Source: an archaeon
Lineage (GTDB): Archaea; Hydrothermarchaeota; Hydrothermarchaeia; JALTZZ01
DNA length: 46,212 nucleotides
Assembly (NCBI GenBank): GCA_027051165.1
Contig: JALTZZ010000092.1
Location: 1-46,212, forward strand
Direction of reading: 5' to 3'
Shown here: piece after piece, positions 1-9,707 of the stretch
How positions within the stretch are numbered: the first letter of the stretch is position 1
Layout of the letters: the number at the start of each line of letters is the position of its first letter
Translations under genes and position numbers: made by a program
The notes under the pieces: generated by a model
Told to the model about the DNA's origin: nothing
Databases searched by the model: none
Seen by the model: only the letters and a program-made list of their open reading frames with translations

Positions 1-105
1 ATATTTATCATTTATTGATATTTTTATTAAGATTTTAAAAATGCATAAAATTCTACAATTTTAAACAATAAATAATGAAAAAATATCATAAACATGTCAA
101 GCTCT

Positions 106-126
106 ATTATGATTATTAATCATAAT
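106..126. promoter_or_regulatory. Perfect inverted repeat (attatgatta-t-taatcataat), candidate operator upstream of the Hdr cluster
   Basis: 10-bp arms with 1-nt centre, about 40 bp upstream of the TATA box at 161-170. Confidence 0.45.
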
Positions 127-154
127 TTATGCTCTTTAATTTATAGGCATTGAC

Positions 155-200
155 CGAAAAGTTTATATACTAAAAATTCGAAAAGTATTTTCGAAAATAT
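155..200 (+). promoter_or_regulatory. Archaeal BRE/TATA promoter plus TTCGAA palindromes
   Basis: cgaaaagtttatatac (BRE+TATA), then ttcgaa at 177-182 and a 14-nt palindrome tattttcgaaaata at 186-199; ATG at 215. Confidence 0.6.
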
Positions 201-214
201 TGGAAGGTGGTTGA

Positions 215-1006
215 ATGGCTGCTGAAGCAACTGCATTAGAAAAGAAGAAGAACTTGAAGGAAATTCATGAAAAGCTCGTATCTATACTTAGATTGGAATT
301 TGATCCGATAGGAGTGAAAATAGCGTTTAGCGAAGAAGATCTAAAAGGCGTGAGACTTATAAAGAAGCCGGTGTATTCATGCCAGCTTGCATATATTGCC
401 GCTGCTGGCGGATTTGTAGCAGGATTTGATATAAAGTATTTCGAGGAAAAGGGGCTTCTGGACAGTCTCTGCAAGAGTGAGCTTGTAAGCCTTGGATACA
501 GAACGGTGGAGGATAATGTAAAAATACAGGCAAAGAAATATGCAAAAGACGACGATATTGCAAGAAAGCAGCTTGAAGCGAGACCAAAATTCGATAAGCC
601 AGTTAGAGGGCTCGCTATGGGTCCTCTCAACAAAATAAGGTTTGAACCAGATGTTATAGTGGTCATTGGGACACCTTGGCAGATGACAAGAATAGGGCAC
701 GCATACGCATTTATGGGTAAACACATAGAGATGAAAGCGTTCTTTGGACCAAATGCAATTCCATGCTCATATGGCTGGTATTACACAGTAATAACAAGAG
801 AACCGAATATAGGACCACCTTGCTCAGGAGCAAAGGAATTTGGGAAGTTCAGCGATATTCACATGACAATATCAATCCCGATAGAAGATATAGACCTTGT
901 CATAAAGGGATTGGAGCAAACTGAAAAGAGAGGCTTAAGGGTTCCGCACTTTATAGATATGGGGGTTCCACCTAAAGAACCAAAGGCTATTTTTGAGACT
1001 GAATAA
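215..1006 (+). CDS. DUF169-like protein, first gene of Hdr cluster
   Basis: Intact ORF, ggaaggtgg upstream; overall composition and Cys/Gly motifs (PPCSGAKEFG, MGPLNKIRFEPDVIVVIGTP) resemble DUF169. Confidence 0.6.
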   Translation: MAAEATALEKKKNLKEIHEKLVSILRLEFDPIGVKIAFSEEDLKGVRLIKKPVYSCQLAYIAAAGGFVAGFDIKYFEEKGLLDSLCKSELVSLGYRTVEDNVKIQAKKYAKDDDIARKQLEARPKFDKPVRGLAMGPLNKIRFEPDVIVVIGTPWQMTRIGHAYAFMGKHIEMKAFFGPNAIPCSYGWYYTVITREPNIGPPCSGAKEFGKFSDIHMTISIPIEDIDLVIKGLEQTEKRGLRVPHFIDMGVPPKEPKAIFETE

Positions 1007-1114
1007 TTCTTTTTTAATTTTTTATTATAATAATTATAATTCCATCGGACGAAAAATTTTTAAAATAAAATGTGGCAAGTAGTCTATGGAAAAGGGTTAT
1101 AGGAGGCAAGGCTT

Positions 1115-1549
1115 GTGGAAATAGAAGGTATGGAGTTTCCAGATGATGCATATTATGAGCCCTATGGAAGCTACTTAATGGTAAAAATCGAAGGTGATAA
1201 GGCGAGAGTTGAGATTACGGAGCTGGGAACAAGGGTTCTCGCAGACATTGTTTACATAGAACTTCCAAACGAGGGGGATGAGGTTACTCAAGGAGAGCCT
1301 TTTGGAACAATAGAAACCGTTAAGGCAACTGGCGAGCTCTACGCCCCATTAAGCGGTGAGGTTGTGGAAGTGAACGAAGATGCTGTAAGCGATCCAAATG
1401 TCCTCAAGGAGCCGGGAAAAAACTGGTTAATTGTTATAAAGCCAAGTAATCTCGATGAAGAGCTTAAAAATCTCATGGACATTAATAAAGCTAAGGAATA
1501 CTTCGAAAAAGAGATTCAGAAGGCTAAAGAAGAGGGTATACTTGAGTAG
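1115..1549 (+). CDS. GcvH-like lipoyl-carrier protein
   Basis: GTG start after aggagg; lipoylation motif ETVKATGELYAPLSGEVVEVN with candidate lipoyl Lys70 (nt 1322-1324). Confidence 0.85.
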   Translation: MEIEGMEFPDDAYYEPYGSYLMVKIEGDKARVEITELGTRVLADIVYIELPNEGDEVTQGEPFGTIETVKATGELYAPLSGEVVEVNEDAVSDPNVLKEPGKNWLIVIKPSNLDEELKNLMDINKAKEYFEKEIQKAKEEGILE

Positions 1550-1632
1550 CTGTTGAACCTTCAATTTTCTACCATTATTTTTTTATGATTTATCATGACA
1601 ATTTTGACAGTGATGAGTAGGTGGTGCCAGCG

Positions 1633-2178
1633 ATGATTGCAGAAGAGGTTTCAAAGATAAGTGGTGAAAATCCATTTGCATGCTTTCAATGTGGTGACTG
1701 CACGGGAAGCTGTCCAGTATCTTTTGCGATGGATTATGGACCAAGAAGGATGATACACCTAATACAGCTAAACTTGGAAGAGGAAGTTCTCAAAGCAAAT
1801 ACGCACTGGCTCTGTGCCTCTTGCTACAACTGCACATATAGATGTCCAAGAAACATCAGCTTTACAAGAATAAGCTATGCACTTCGCAACATTTCCGTTA
1901 AGCGTGGCATATACCCAAATAAAACGACTAAGATATTTTACGAAATATTCCTTGATCACATGCTTAAGTATGGTAGATTTAATGAAGGAATTTTTGTCAG
2001 AGAATTTGTGGCAAAAGGAGGTAAGGGGTTAAAAGAGCTTCTCAGAGACATAAATCTCGGACTTAAGCTTTGGAAAAAGGGAAAAATACCAAAAGATGTT
2101 GATAAAATAGATAAGCTCGATCAAATAAAGAAGATATACGAAGCATGTGTAAAAGAGGAAAAGGAGGATAAACAATGA
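1633..2178 (+). CDS. Heterodisulfide reductase subunit C-like (HdrC)
   Basis: Two 4Fe-4S motifs CFQCGDCTGSCP and CASCYNCTYRCP; ATGA overlap with next gene. Confidence 0.85.
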   Translation: MIAEEVSKISGENPFACFQCGDCTGSCPVSFAMDYGPRRMIHLIQLNLEEEVLKANTHWLCASCYNCTYRCPRNISFTRISYALRNISVKRGIYPNKTTKIFYEIFLDHMLKYGRFNEGIFVREFVAKGGKGLKELLRDINLGLKLWKKGKIPKDVDKIDKLDQIKKIYEACVKEEKEDKQ

Positions 2179-3032
2179 AGGTAGGATACTATCCGGGATG
2201 TTCCTTAAAGGGTATGGAGGATGCATATTCTATCAGCCTTATAAGCTCATTTAAAGTTCTTGGAATAGAGCTTGTTGAAATAGAAGACTGGAACTGCTGT
2301 GGTGCAAGCGTGATACCCAGCTACGACTATAAGTTTGCAAACGCCCTTGCGGCGAGGAACCTTGCTCTGGCTGAGGAACAGAACCTCAGAACAATAATAG
2401 CTCCGTGCAGTGAGTGCTACAACAGGCTTGCATATATAAACTATAAGATGAAGAACGATGCAGGCTATATGGAGAAGATGAATAAAATATTATCAGAAGC
2501 GGGTTTGGAATATAGAGGAACTGTAGAAGTAAAGCATGCTGTTGATTTTCTTGTTAACGATTTTGGTATTGATAAAATAAAAGAAAAGGTAAAAAATCCG
2601 ATAAATAAAAAGATTGCTTCTTATTATGGATGTCTTTTTGTTAGACCTCGTGAAATATCTGTGGAGAGTGCGGAAAATCCAAAAACTATGGATAGTCTCG
2701 TTGAAGCTCTTGGAGGCACGCCAGTTGATTACGATGGAAAAACGAAGTGCTGCGGTGCATCCTTAGTTGTGAGCAATGAAAAGGTTGGACTGCAAACAAT
2801 AAAAAATGTATTGGATTCCATAAAAGAAACTGAGGCTGAGATAATTGTTACCTCTTGCCCGCTGTGCCATGCAAACCTCGACACTCAGCAACTTACGATA
2901 GAAAAGGAATTTAAAGTAAACTACATGTTGCCAGTAATGTATTTTACACAGCTTCTCGGCTTAGCTTTGGGCTTAAGCGAGAGGGAAGTTGCTCTTAATA
3001 AAAACCTTACATACGAGGTGCTTAAAGTATGA
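2175..3032 (+). CDS. Heterodisulfide reductase subunit B-like (HdrB, two CCG domains)
   Basis: YYPGCSLKG...NCCGAS...CSECY and YYGCLFVRP...KCCGAS...CPLCHANLD. Confidence 0.88.
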   Translation: MKVGYYPGCSLKGMEDAYSISLISSFKVLGIELVEIEDWNCCGASVIPSYDYKFANALAARNLALAEEQNLRTIIAPCSECYNRLAYINYKMKNDAGYMEKMNKILSEAGLEYRGTVEVKHAVDFLVNDFGIDKIKEKVKNPINKKIASYYGCLFVRPREISVESAENPKTMDSLVEALGGTPVDYDGKTKCCGASLVVSNEKVGLQTIKNVLDSIKETEAEIIVTSCPLCHANLDTQQLTIEKEFKVNYMLPVMYFTQLLGLALGLSEREVALNKNLTYEVLKV

Positions 3033-4246
3033 TTTTGATAATAGGTGGTGGAATAGCTGGCATGCAGAGTGCAATAGAGGTTACAAGCTATGGGTTAGAG
3101 GCTGCGATTGTTGAAAAATCTCCTTATCTTGGTGGAAATGCAAACTTCTTGCACAAGTATTTTCCGAGCATGCCCTTAGACTGCTCCGTCTGCATAACCT
3201 CGTGCATAGATATGCCGGGAATTAGAAAGTGCTTCTACAGATCGAGCATTTTTTCATTAGAAAACCTTAAAATATATACAAATTCTGAAATTAAGGAAAT
3301 AAAGAAGGAAAATGGGAAATTTAAAGTTGTCATAGAAAAACTTCCGAGATACGTTAGGGAAGATAGATGCGTTAACTGCGAGCTCTGCAAAGATGCATGT
3401 CCAGTAGAAGTAGAAGATAATCTTCTTGGAAAAAGAAAAGCCATATACTCGTATCCACAGCCTATCCCACCTGTTTACACCATAGATATGCAAGCGTGCA
3501 ATAAGTGCGGCAAGTGCAAGGAGGTCTGCAGAACAGACGCTATAGACCTTGAGCAAAAACCAGAAAAAATAGAGCTCGAAGCAGAGGCAATAATAATAGC
3601 TACTGGCTTTGAAGAGTTCAAGCCACATGATATGGTCGAATACGGCTACGGAACATACAAAAACGTCATAACACAACTTGAGCTTGCTAAGATGCTTAAG
3701 CAAGATAACTTCAAAGCTGAAAAGGTGCTTATGATACAGTGCGTAGGTTCAAGAGACAAACGCTTCTTTGCCTACTGCTCAAAGATATGCTGCATGTTTG
3801 CAATTAAGCATGCAATAATGCTGAAAGAAAAGTATCCAGATATCGAGATCTACATTGCATATATGGACATAAGAACTCCGGGATTTTATGAATATTGGTA
3901 TAGAAAAGCGAGAGAGCTTGGAATCAAATTTTTAAGATCGAGACCCGGAGATATAGTTGAAAACAATGGTAAGCTTGAGGTTTATTTTGAAAATACTCTT
4001 GAAAAAAAAGTAGATAAGTTAGAGGTTGACTATGTGGTTCTAAGCACAGCTCTAATACCGAATGAAAATGTAAAAAGGCTCGCGGAAATGCTCGGTTTAG
4101 AGCTGGATGAATACGGGTTTATTTTATCAGAAGATGGAAGAACAAACGTTCCTAATGTTTTCGTTGCCGGCTTAGCGAGTAGCGTTAAAGATGTTCCAGA
4201 AACTGTTTTAGAAGCCGTTGCAAGCACTGTCGAGGTGATCAAATGA
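3029..4246 (+). CDS. HdrA-like flavoprotein, short (QmoA-like) form
   Basis: GGGIAGMQSA FAD fold, CSVCITSC, two 4Fe-4S motifs (CVNCELCKDACP, CNKCGKCKEVC); 405 aa, lacks MvhD domain. Confidence 0.8.
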   Translation: MILIIGGGIAGMQSAIEVTSYGLEAAIVEKSPYLGGNANFLHKYFPSMPLDCSVCITSCIDMPGIRKCFYRSSIFSLENLKIYTNSEIKEIKKENGKFKVVIEKLPRYVREDRCVNCELCKDACPVEVEDNLLGKRKAIYSYPQPIPPVYTIDMQACNKCGKCKEVCRTDAIDLEQKPEKIELEAEAIIIATGFEEFKPHDMVEYGYGTYKNVITQLELAKMLKQDNFKAEKVLMIQCVGSRDKRFFAYCSKICCMFAIKHAIMLKEKYPDIEIYIAYMDIRTPGFYEYWYRKARELGIKFLRSRPGDIVENNGKLEVYFENTLEKKVDKLEVDYVVLSTALIPNENVKRLAEMLGLELDEYGFILSEDGRTNVPNVFVAGLASSVKDVPETVLEAVASTVEVIK

Positions 4247-6261
4247 TAGGTGTGCTTATTTGCGAATGTAACGGTGCTATAACACTCGATTTAAAGTCAA
4301 TAGCTGATTCTTTGAGAAGAGAAGTTGGGGATGTTGAAGTCAAGATTAAAAACGCAGTATGCATAGACGGTTTTGAGGAGTTCAAAGATTATGAGAAGCT
4401 TGTTATAGCGGCATGCTCGCCCCAGTGGCATGAAAGGACTTTTAAGAACTTTGCAAAGAAGCATGGAATAAAGAACATCTACATCGTGAATATAAGGGAG
4501 CACATAGCCTATGTGCATAAAGACGGAGCAAAAAAAGCTAAGGCACAGATAAAAGCGATGATAAGCAAGGCAAGAGCTGGCGAAAATGGGTTAAAGAAGG
4601 AAAAGCCTAAGGAGCTGAAATCTGTTTTGATAGTTGGTTCTGGAATCGCTGGATTAACCGCAGCACTTGAGCTTGAGAAACTTGGATTTAAGTGCTATAT
4701 CGTTGAAAAAGAAGGAGAAATTGGTGGAATATTGAAAGATGTTCCAATAGTATATCCTTTTAATAAAAGTGGCGAAGAAATTATAAGGGAGATAAAGTCC
4801 AAGCTTAAAAACACAGAAATAATAACAAACGCCGAAGTATTCTCGGTAAGCGGGAGCGTAGGAAACTTCGATATTTCCGTAATGAGAAAAATAGAGGACT
4901 TGGTAGAGGTAAAGAGCATTAAGGCTGGTGCGGTAGTCTTAGCCACAGGCATAGAGGAGTTCAAGCCACATGATATGGTCGAATACGGCTACGGAACATA
5001 CAAAAACGTCATAACGCAACTTGAGCTTGCTAAGATGTTAAAAGAAGGAAAAGTTGATGCAGACACCATTGTAATGCAACTCTGCGTTGGTTCAAGGGAT
5101 GAAAAGTTCTTCAGCTACTGCTCGAAGAGATGCTGCATATACTCGATTGATCATGCAATAATGCTAAAAGAGATGGGTAAAGATGTTTATATAGTTTATA
5201 TGGATATAAGAACTACTTGGAAGAGCGAAGAGGAGCTCTTCAGAAAAGCGAGAGAGCTTGGAGTTAAATTTATAAGAGGAAAAATCGTTGATATTTTAGA
5301 AGAAAATGGTAAACTCAGCTTAACGCTTGAGGATACCCTTGAACAGAAGGTTAAAACACTAAACGCTGATATGGTTGTTCTGAGCAGTGCACTGAAGGCG
5401 CGTGAAACGAATACCATACTTGCACAGCTCTTTGATGTCGAAACTGACAGCTACGGATTTTTCAAGAAGTTCTATCCTAAAATTAGGGTTGTTGAGACAA
5501 GGAGAAGAGGAATATACTTAGCAGGTGCTGCGAGCGAGCCTAAGAGTGTAAAAGAAGCTATCTTAGAAGCTAAGGCTGTCGCAAAGAAGATTGCAACTGA
5601 GCTTAAAGCAAGTTTTGAAAGGGCAAGAGCAAGCGTTAACGAAGATATGTGCATAGGTTGCGAGATATGCTACAAGCTCTGTCCGCACAGAGCAATAACT
5701 ATGTATTCCGCTGGTGAAACGTCAAAGGCAAAGGTGAGCGAGGAAAGCTGCAAGGCATGTGGAACATGTGTAGCTAACTGTCCAACAGGGGCTGTTCAGC
5801 TTCCCGGCTTTTCAACAAAAGAAATGCTCGCATATATAGAGGAGATTATGAAAGCTGATATAGAGCCAAAGATAGCGACATTTGTCTGCTATGAATGTGC
5901 ATACGCAGCCTTAGATGCTGCTGGAATGAGCAGAGAAAGATATCCAGAAAACTATTTAATAATACCAGTTCCTTGTCTCGGAAGAGTTGGACTCTTAGAT
6001 GTATTTAAAGCATTTGAAAGCGGTGCAAGTGGGGTATTGCTTGTAGGTTGTCTCGAAAACGGCTGCCACTACGGAAGGGGAAACAAGAATGCGGAAATGA
6101 TTGTAGAACTTACAAAAGCTATTCTTGAAGGAATAGGATTAGAAAAAGATAGAATTGATATTATTAAAGTCGTAAATGCTGATTATAAGAAGTTTGTTGA
6201 AAAAGCTAATGGATTCATAGAAAAAATTAAGGAACTCCCAAAGCTGGAGGTGAAAGTGTAA
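4243..6261 (+). CDS. HdrA-like flavoprotein with C-terminal ferredoxin and MvhD domains (QmoB-like)
   Basis: HdrA N-domain, GSGIAGLTAA, CIGCEICYKLCP, CKACGTCVANCP, MvhD-like FVCYECAYAALDAAG...CLENGCHYGRGN. Confidence 0.8.
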   Translation: MIGVLICECNGAITLDLKSIADSLRREVGDVEVKIKNAVCIDGFEEFKDYEKLVIAACSPQWHERTFKNFAKKHGIKNIYIVNIREHIAYVHKDGAKKAKAQIKAMISKARAGENGLKKEKPKELKSVLIVGSGIAGLTAALELEKLGFKCYIVEKEGEIGGILKDVPIVYPFNKSGEEIIREIKSKLKNTEIITNAEVFSVSGSVGNFDISVMRKIEDLVEVKSIKAGAVVLATGIEEFKPHDMVEYGYGTYKNVITQLELAKMLKEGKVDADTIVMQLCVGSRDEKFFSYCSKRCCIYSIDHAIMLKEMGKDVYIVYMDIRTTWKSEEELFRKARELGVKFIRGKIVDILEENGKLSLTLEDTLEQKVKTLNADMVVLSSALKARETNTILAQLFDVETDSYGFFKKFYPKIRVVETRRRGIYLAGAASEPKSVKEAILEAKAVAKKIATELKASFERARASVNEDMCIGCEICYKLCPHRAITMYSAGETSKAKVSEESCKACGTCVANCPTGAVQLPGFSTKEMLAYIEEIMKADIEPKIATFVCYECAYAALDAAGMSRERYPENYLIIPVPCLGRVGLLDVFKAFESGASGVLLVGCLENGCHYGRGNKNAEMIVELTKAILEGIGLEKDRIDIIKVVNADYKKFVEKANGFIEKIKELPKLEVKV

Positions 6262-8721
6262 ATGTCTGAAAAAGAGAAAAAGAAAAATGAAGAAATAAGA
6301 ATAGGATTCTTCCAGTGTCACTGCGGTGTAAACATAGCTGGAAGTGTGGACGTAAAAGAAGTTGTTGAATATGCAAAGAAGCTTCCAAACGTAGTTGTAG
6401 CTAAGGATCACATGTTTTTATGCTCAGATCCCGGAAGAAATCTCGTAAAAGAAGCTATTAAAAAGTATAATCTAAATAGGGTTGTATCATCACACTGCAC
6501 GCCAAGCCTTCATCAAGAAACGTTTAGAACTGTCCTTAAAGAGGCAGGATTAAATCCATTTTTCCATGAAAATGTTAATTCAAGGGAGCATGCTTCTTGG
6601 GTTCATTATAGAGACAAGAAGAAGGCTACGGATAAGGTAAAGGTTCTCGTAGCTGGCGGCATAGAGAGGGTGAAGCACCACAAGCCCATAGGAACGATGA
6701 GGCTAAAGGTTAAGAAAAGCGTTCTCGTTATAGGCGGCGGTCCAGCGGGAATACAGGCTGCACTTGATTTGGGAAAGGCTGGATATAAGGTGTATCTTGT
6801 AGATAGGAGACCACACCTCGGAGGAAACATGGCAAGGCTTGGCAAGGTATTCCCAACGGATGATTGTCCAATATGCATCCTCGGAAAGAAGTTCCACGAG
6901 CTCAGACAGGTTAAAGAGATAGAAGTGATAACATACGCTGAGGTAAAAGAGCTGAGCGGATACGTAGGGAACTATAAGGTAAAGATAGAGAAAAAGCCAA
7001 GGTATGTAGATGAAGAGAAGTGTATAGGATGCTTAACATGCGTAAGCAAGTGCCCAGTTCGTGTTAAAAGTGAGTGGTATGAAGGTATGGACGTTAGACC
7101 GGCGATATACATAAATTATCCAGCTCAGTTCCCAAGGATTCCAGTTAGAGACCCAGAGGCGTGCATAAACTGTGGTGTATGCAAGAAGGTGTGCCCAGCA
7201 GATGCGATCGACTTCGATCAGAAGCCGGAGACAATAGAGCTTGAGGTTGGAGCAATAATAGTAGCCACTGGCTATGAGGAGTGGAAGCCTTATGCTGTAG
7301 AAGAATACGGCTACGGTAAATATAAGAACGTTATAACGCAGCTCGAGCTTGCTCAAATGCTGAATCCAGAGGGACCAACGCATGGAAAGCCCTTTAAGCC
7401 AAGCGATGCTCGATACGACAAGAAGAAGAGGAAGCTTGTTATAGAGGGCGAGCCTCCCAAAAAGTATGTATTTATACATTGCGTAGGTTCGAGGGATGAA
7501 AAATACTTCAGCTATTGTTCAAAAATATGCTGCATGTATAGCATTAAACATGCAAAAATGATCCTTATGGATGTTGATCCTAATGCGGAGATTTATCTCT
7601 GCTACATGGATATAAGAGCGTTCAGCAAGGGTTATGAGGAATACTACAAGCAGGTGCAGAAGCTTGGTGCGAGGATAGTTAGAGGAAAGCCTGCCGAGAT
7701 AAGAGAGGATCCAAAAACAAAGAAGCTTTACGTAAAGGTAGAAGATACGCTTCTTGGAAAACCTATAGAAATTGAAGCTGATTTGGTTGTTTTGGCAAGC
7801 ACGTTGAGACCGAGCAAAGGCACAAAGGAGCTTGCTGACATCTTGAGGATAACCACTGGTGAGGATGGATTCTTGAGAGAGCTTCATCCAAAGGTTGGAC
7901 CTGTTGATACTGTTACTGCAGGAATATTCATAGCCGGTGCTGCAAGCGGACCAAAAGATATCCCAGAGAGCGTTGCACAGGGAAGTGCAGCCGCAGCAAG
8001 AGCTATGAGCTTGCTTGGAAAGGGAGAGGTCGAGATAATCCTCAACAAAGCTGAGGTAAATCAGGAGCTCTGCATAGGCTGCGGAATATGCGAAACCCTA
8101 TGCCCGTATGGAGCTATAAAGGTTCACGAAACGCATCTCGGCAGAAAAGCCAAAGTAAGCGAGGTTGAGTGCCAAGGTTGCGGTGCCTGTGCTGGAGGCT
8201 GTCCAACTGGAGCGGTTATGCGTAGAAACTACGAGCTCGATCAAATGTTTGCACAGATAGAAGGCATACTGAGGAGTGCAAAAGAGATATTTAAAGATGA
8301 GCCGATAGTCTTGGCTTTTGCATGCAAGCAGTGCGCTTATGCCGCAAGCGAGGCTGCTGGAACTTCTCGCTTAGAGTATCCGCCAAACGTTTTCATAATA
8401 AGAATACCATGCAGCGGAACAATAGACATTGCACATGTTCTAAAAGCATTTAAAGAGGGAGCCGACGTTGTATACGTTGGCGGCTGCGAACCGGGAAGCT
8501 GTGCATTCGTCGACGGCAACCTAAAAGCTGAGAAGAGGATACAGTTCGCGAAGAGATTGCTCGATGCAATAGGTATAGGCGGTGATAGGCTCGAAATATT
8601 CTGGATACCAGCTCCAGAGTCTATGAAGTTTGCAGAAGTGGCAAAAATGATGGTTGAAAGAGCAAAGAAGCTTGGACCAACGCCACTTAGAAAAGCAAAG
8701 GCTGTTAAGGAGGTGATTTAA
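6262..8721 (+). CDS. Heterodisulfide reductase subunit A with C-terminal MvhD fusion (HdrA-MvhD)
   Basis: Full HdrA architecture: QCHCGVNI, GGGPAGIQAA, internal and C-terminal 4Fe-4S pairs, MvhD-like ACKQCAYAASEAAG...GCEPGSCAF. Confidence 0.88.
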   Translation: MSEKEKKKNEEIRIGFFQCHCGVNIAGSVDVKEVVEYAKKLPNVVVAKDHMFLCSDPGRNLVKEAIKKYNLNRVVSSHCTPSLHQETFRTVLKEAGLNPFFHENVNSREHASWVHYRDKKKATDKVKVLVAGGIERVKHHKPIGTMRLKVKKSVLVIGGGPAGIQAALDLGKAGYKVYLVDRRPHLGGNMARLGKVFPTDDCPICILGKKFHELRQVKEIEVITYAEVKELSGYVGNYKVKIEKKPRYVDEEKCIGCLTCVSKCPVRVKSEWYEGMDVRPAIYINYPAQFPRIPVRDPEACINCGVCKKVCPADAIDFDQKPETIELEVGAIIVATGYEEWKPYAVEEYGYGKYKNVITQLELAQMLNPEGPTHGKPFKPSDARYDKKKRKLVIEGEPPKKYVFIHCVGSRDEKYFSYCSKICCMYSIKHAKMILMDVDPNAEIYLCYMDIRAFSKGYEEYYKQVQKLGARIVRGKPAEIREDPKTKKLYVKVEDTLLGKPIEIEADLVVLASTLRPSKGTKELADILRITTGEDGFLRELHPKVGPVDTVTAGIFIAGAASGPKDIPESVAQGSAAAARAMSLLGKGEVEIILNKAEVNQELCIGCGICETLCPYGAIKVHETHLGRKAKVSEVECQGCGACAGGCPTGAVMRRNYELDQMFAQIEGILRSAKEIFKDEPIVLAFACKQCAYAASEAAGTSRLEYPPNVFIIRIPCSGTIDIAHVLKAFKEGADVVYVGGCEPGSCAFVDGNLKAEKRIQFAKRLLDAIGIGGDRLEIFWIPAPESMKFAEVAKMMVERAKKLGPTPLRKAKAVKEVI

Positions 8722-9207
8722 TTGGCAGAAAAGGAAAGGAGAAAAGATGTTAATACAGAAAACAGGGACATGCTTATAAGTATAATAAAGAAGCTTGCAA
8801 AAAAAGAAGTAGACAAAATAGAGATTCCTCTGACGTTCTATGGATTTGGAAGGGTAAAATACGATGCAAACAAGTGCGTTGCATGCTTAAAGTGCTACGA
8901 GAACTGTCCAACAAAGGCTTATGATGCGGTTAGGCTCTTTGATCTTTCAACAGTAAAAAATGCGGATATAGAGTCATTGTGGTGGAAGAGAGGGATAATA
9001 TTTCAGCTAATAAGGGAGCTCGCACAGAAAGACTTAGAAGGATATGTTGAAGTTCCTGAAGGTCTTAGGGGATACGGAAGGGTGGAGCATAATGAGGAGC
9101 TCTGCATTTCATGTTCAAAATGTGCTGATCTTTGTCCAACAAAAGCCTTAACATTTGAGAACGAAATAAACATGTCCCTATGGTTTAAAGGAGGTAAAGA
9201 AGAATGA
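8722..9207 (+). CDS. 4Fe-4S ferredoxin-like protein
   Basis: TTG start; CVACLKCYENCP and CISCSKCADLCP. Confidence 0.8.
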   Translation: MAEKERRKDVNTENRDMLISIIKKLAKKEVDKIEIPLTFYGFGRVKYDANKCVACLKCYENCPTKAYDAVRLFDLSTVKNADIESLWWKRGIIFQLIRELAQKDLEGYVEVPEGLRGYGRVEHNEELCISCSKCADLCPTKALTFENEINMSLWFKGGKEE

Positions 9208-9707
9208 ATGTTGAGGAGGCTTTAAAGAAGCTTGATTTAAACATGTGCTATCAGTGCGGAACATGCACGGGAACGTGTCCAGTAGCGAGGGTAGAGAGTG
9301 CCTTTAATCCGAGAAGGCTGATAGATGAGGCAAGGTTATATGGCGTTGATCATGTTCTGAACAAGGAGGAACTTTGGTTCTGCACAGAGTGCTTTATGTG
9401 CATGGAAAAGTGTCCGCAGAAGGTCAAAATTACAGAGATAATCCTTGCCCTCTGGGAGGAAGCCGTTAAAAGAGGTATAAAGATACCACAGAAGTTTGTA
9501 GGCTTGGCAAAGGCTGTTGCAAGCACAGGAATATCAACGGGAGCTTATGGAGGTAAAGGAACAGCTTTAAGTGGCATGATACTTAAAAAGAGGGAAAAGC
9601 TTGGTTTACCTATACCAAAGATAAAGCAGGAAGTTGCAAAGGATATCGTTGAGAGCACTGGTGTTCTTGAAATTCTTGAAGGGAAAAGCAAGGAGGGTGG
9701 TGAATAA
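9204..9707 (+). CDS. Heterodisulfide reductase subunit C-like (second HdrC)
   Basis: CYQCGTCTGTCP and CTECFMCMEKCP; ATGA overlap. Confidence 0.85.
   Translation: MNVEEALKKLDLNMCYQCGTCTGTCPVARVESAFNPRRLIDEARLYGVDHVLNKEELWFCTECFMCMEKCPQKVKITEIILALWEEAVKRGIKIPQKFVGLAKAVASTGISTGAYGGKGTALSGMILKKREKLGLPIPKIKQEVAKDIVESTGVLEILEGKSKEGGE

Noticed and set aside
3257-3703. Long antisense ORFs within hdr genes (e.g. 3257..3703 -, 7033..7479 -, 7519..7887 -)
   Set aside because: Fully antisense to strongly supported Fe-S flavoprotein genes; composition and position fit codon-bias shadow ORFs.
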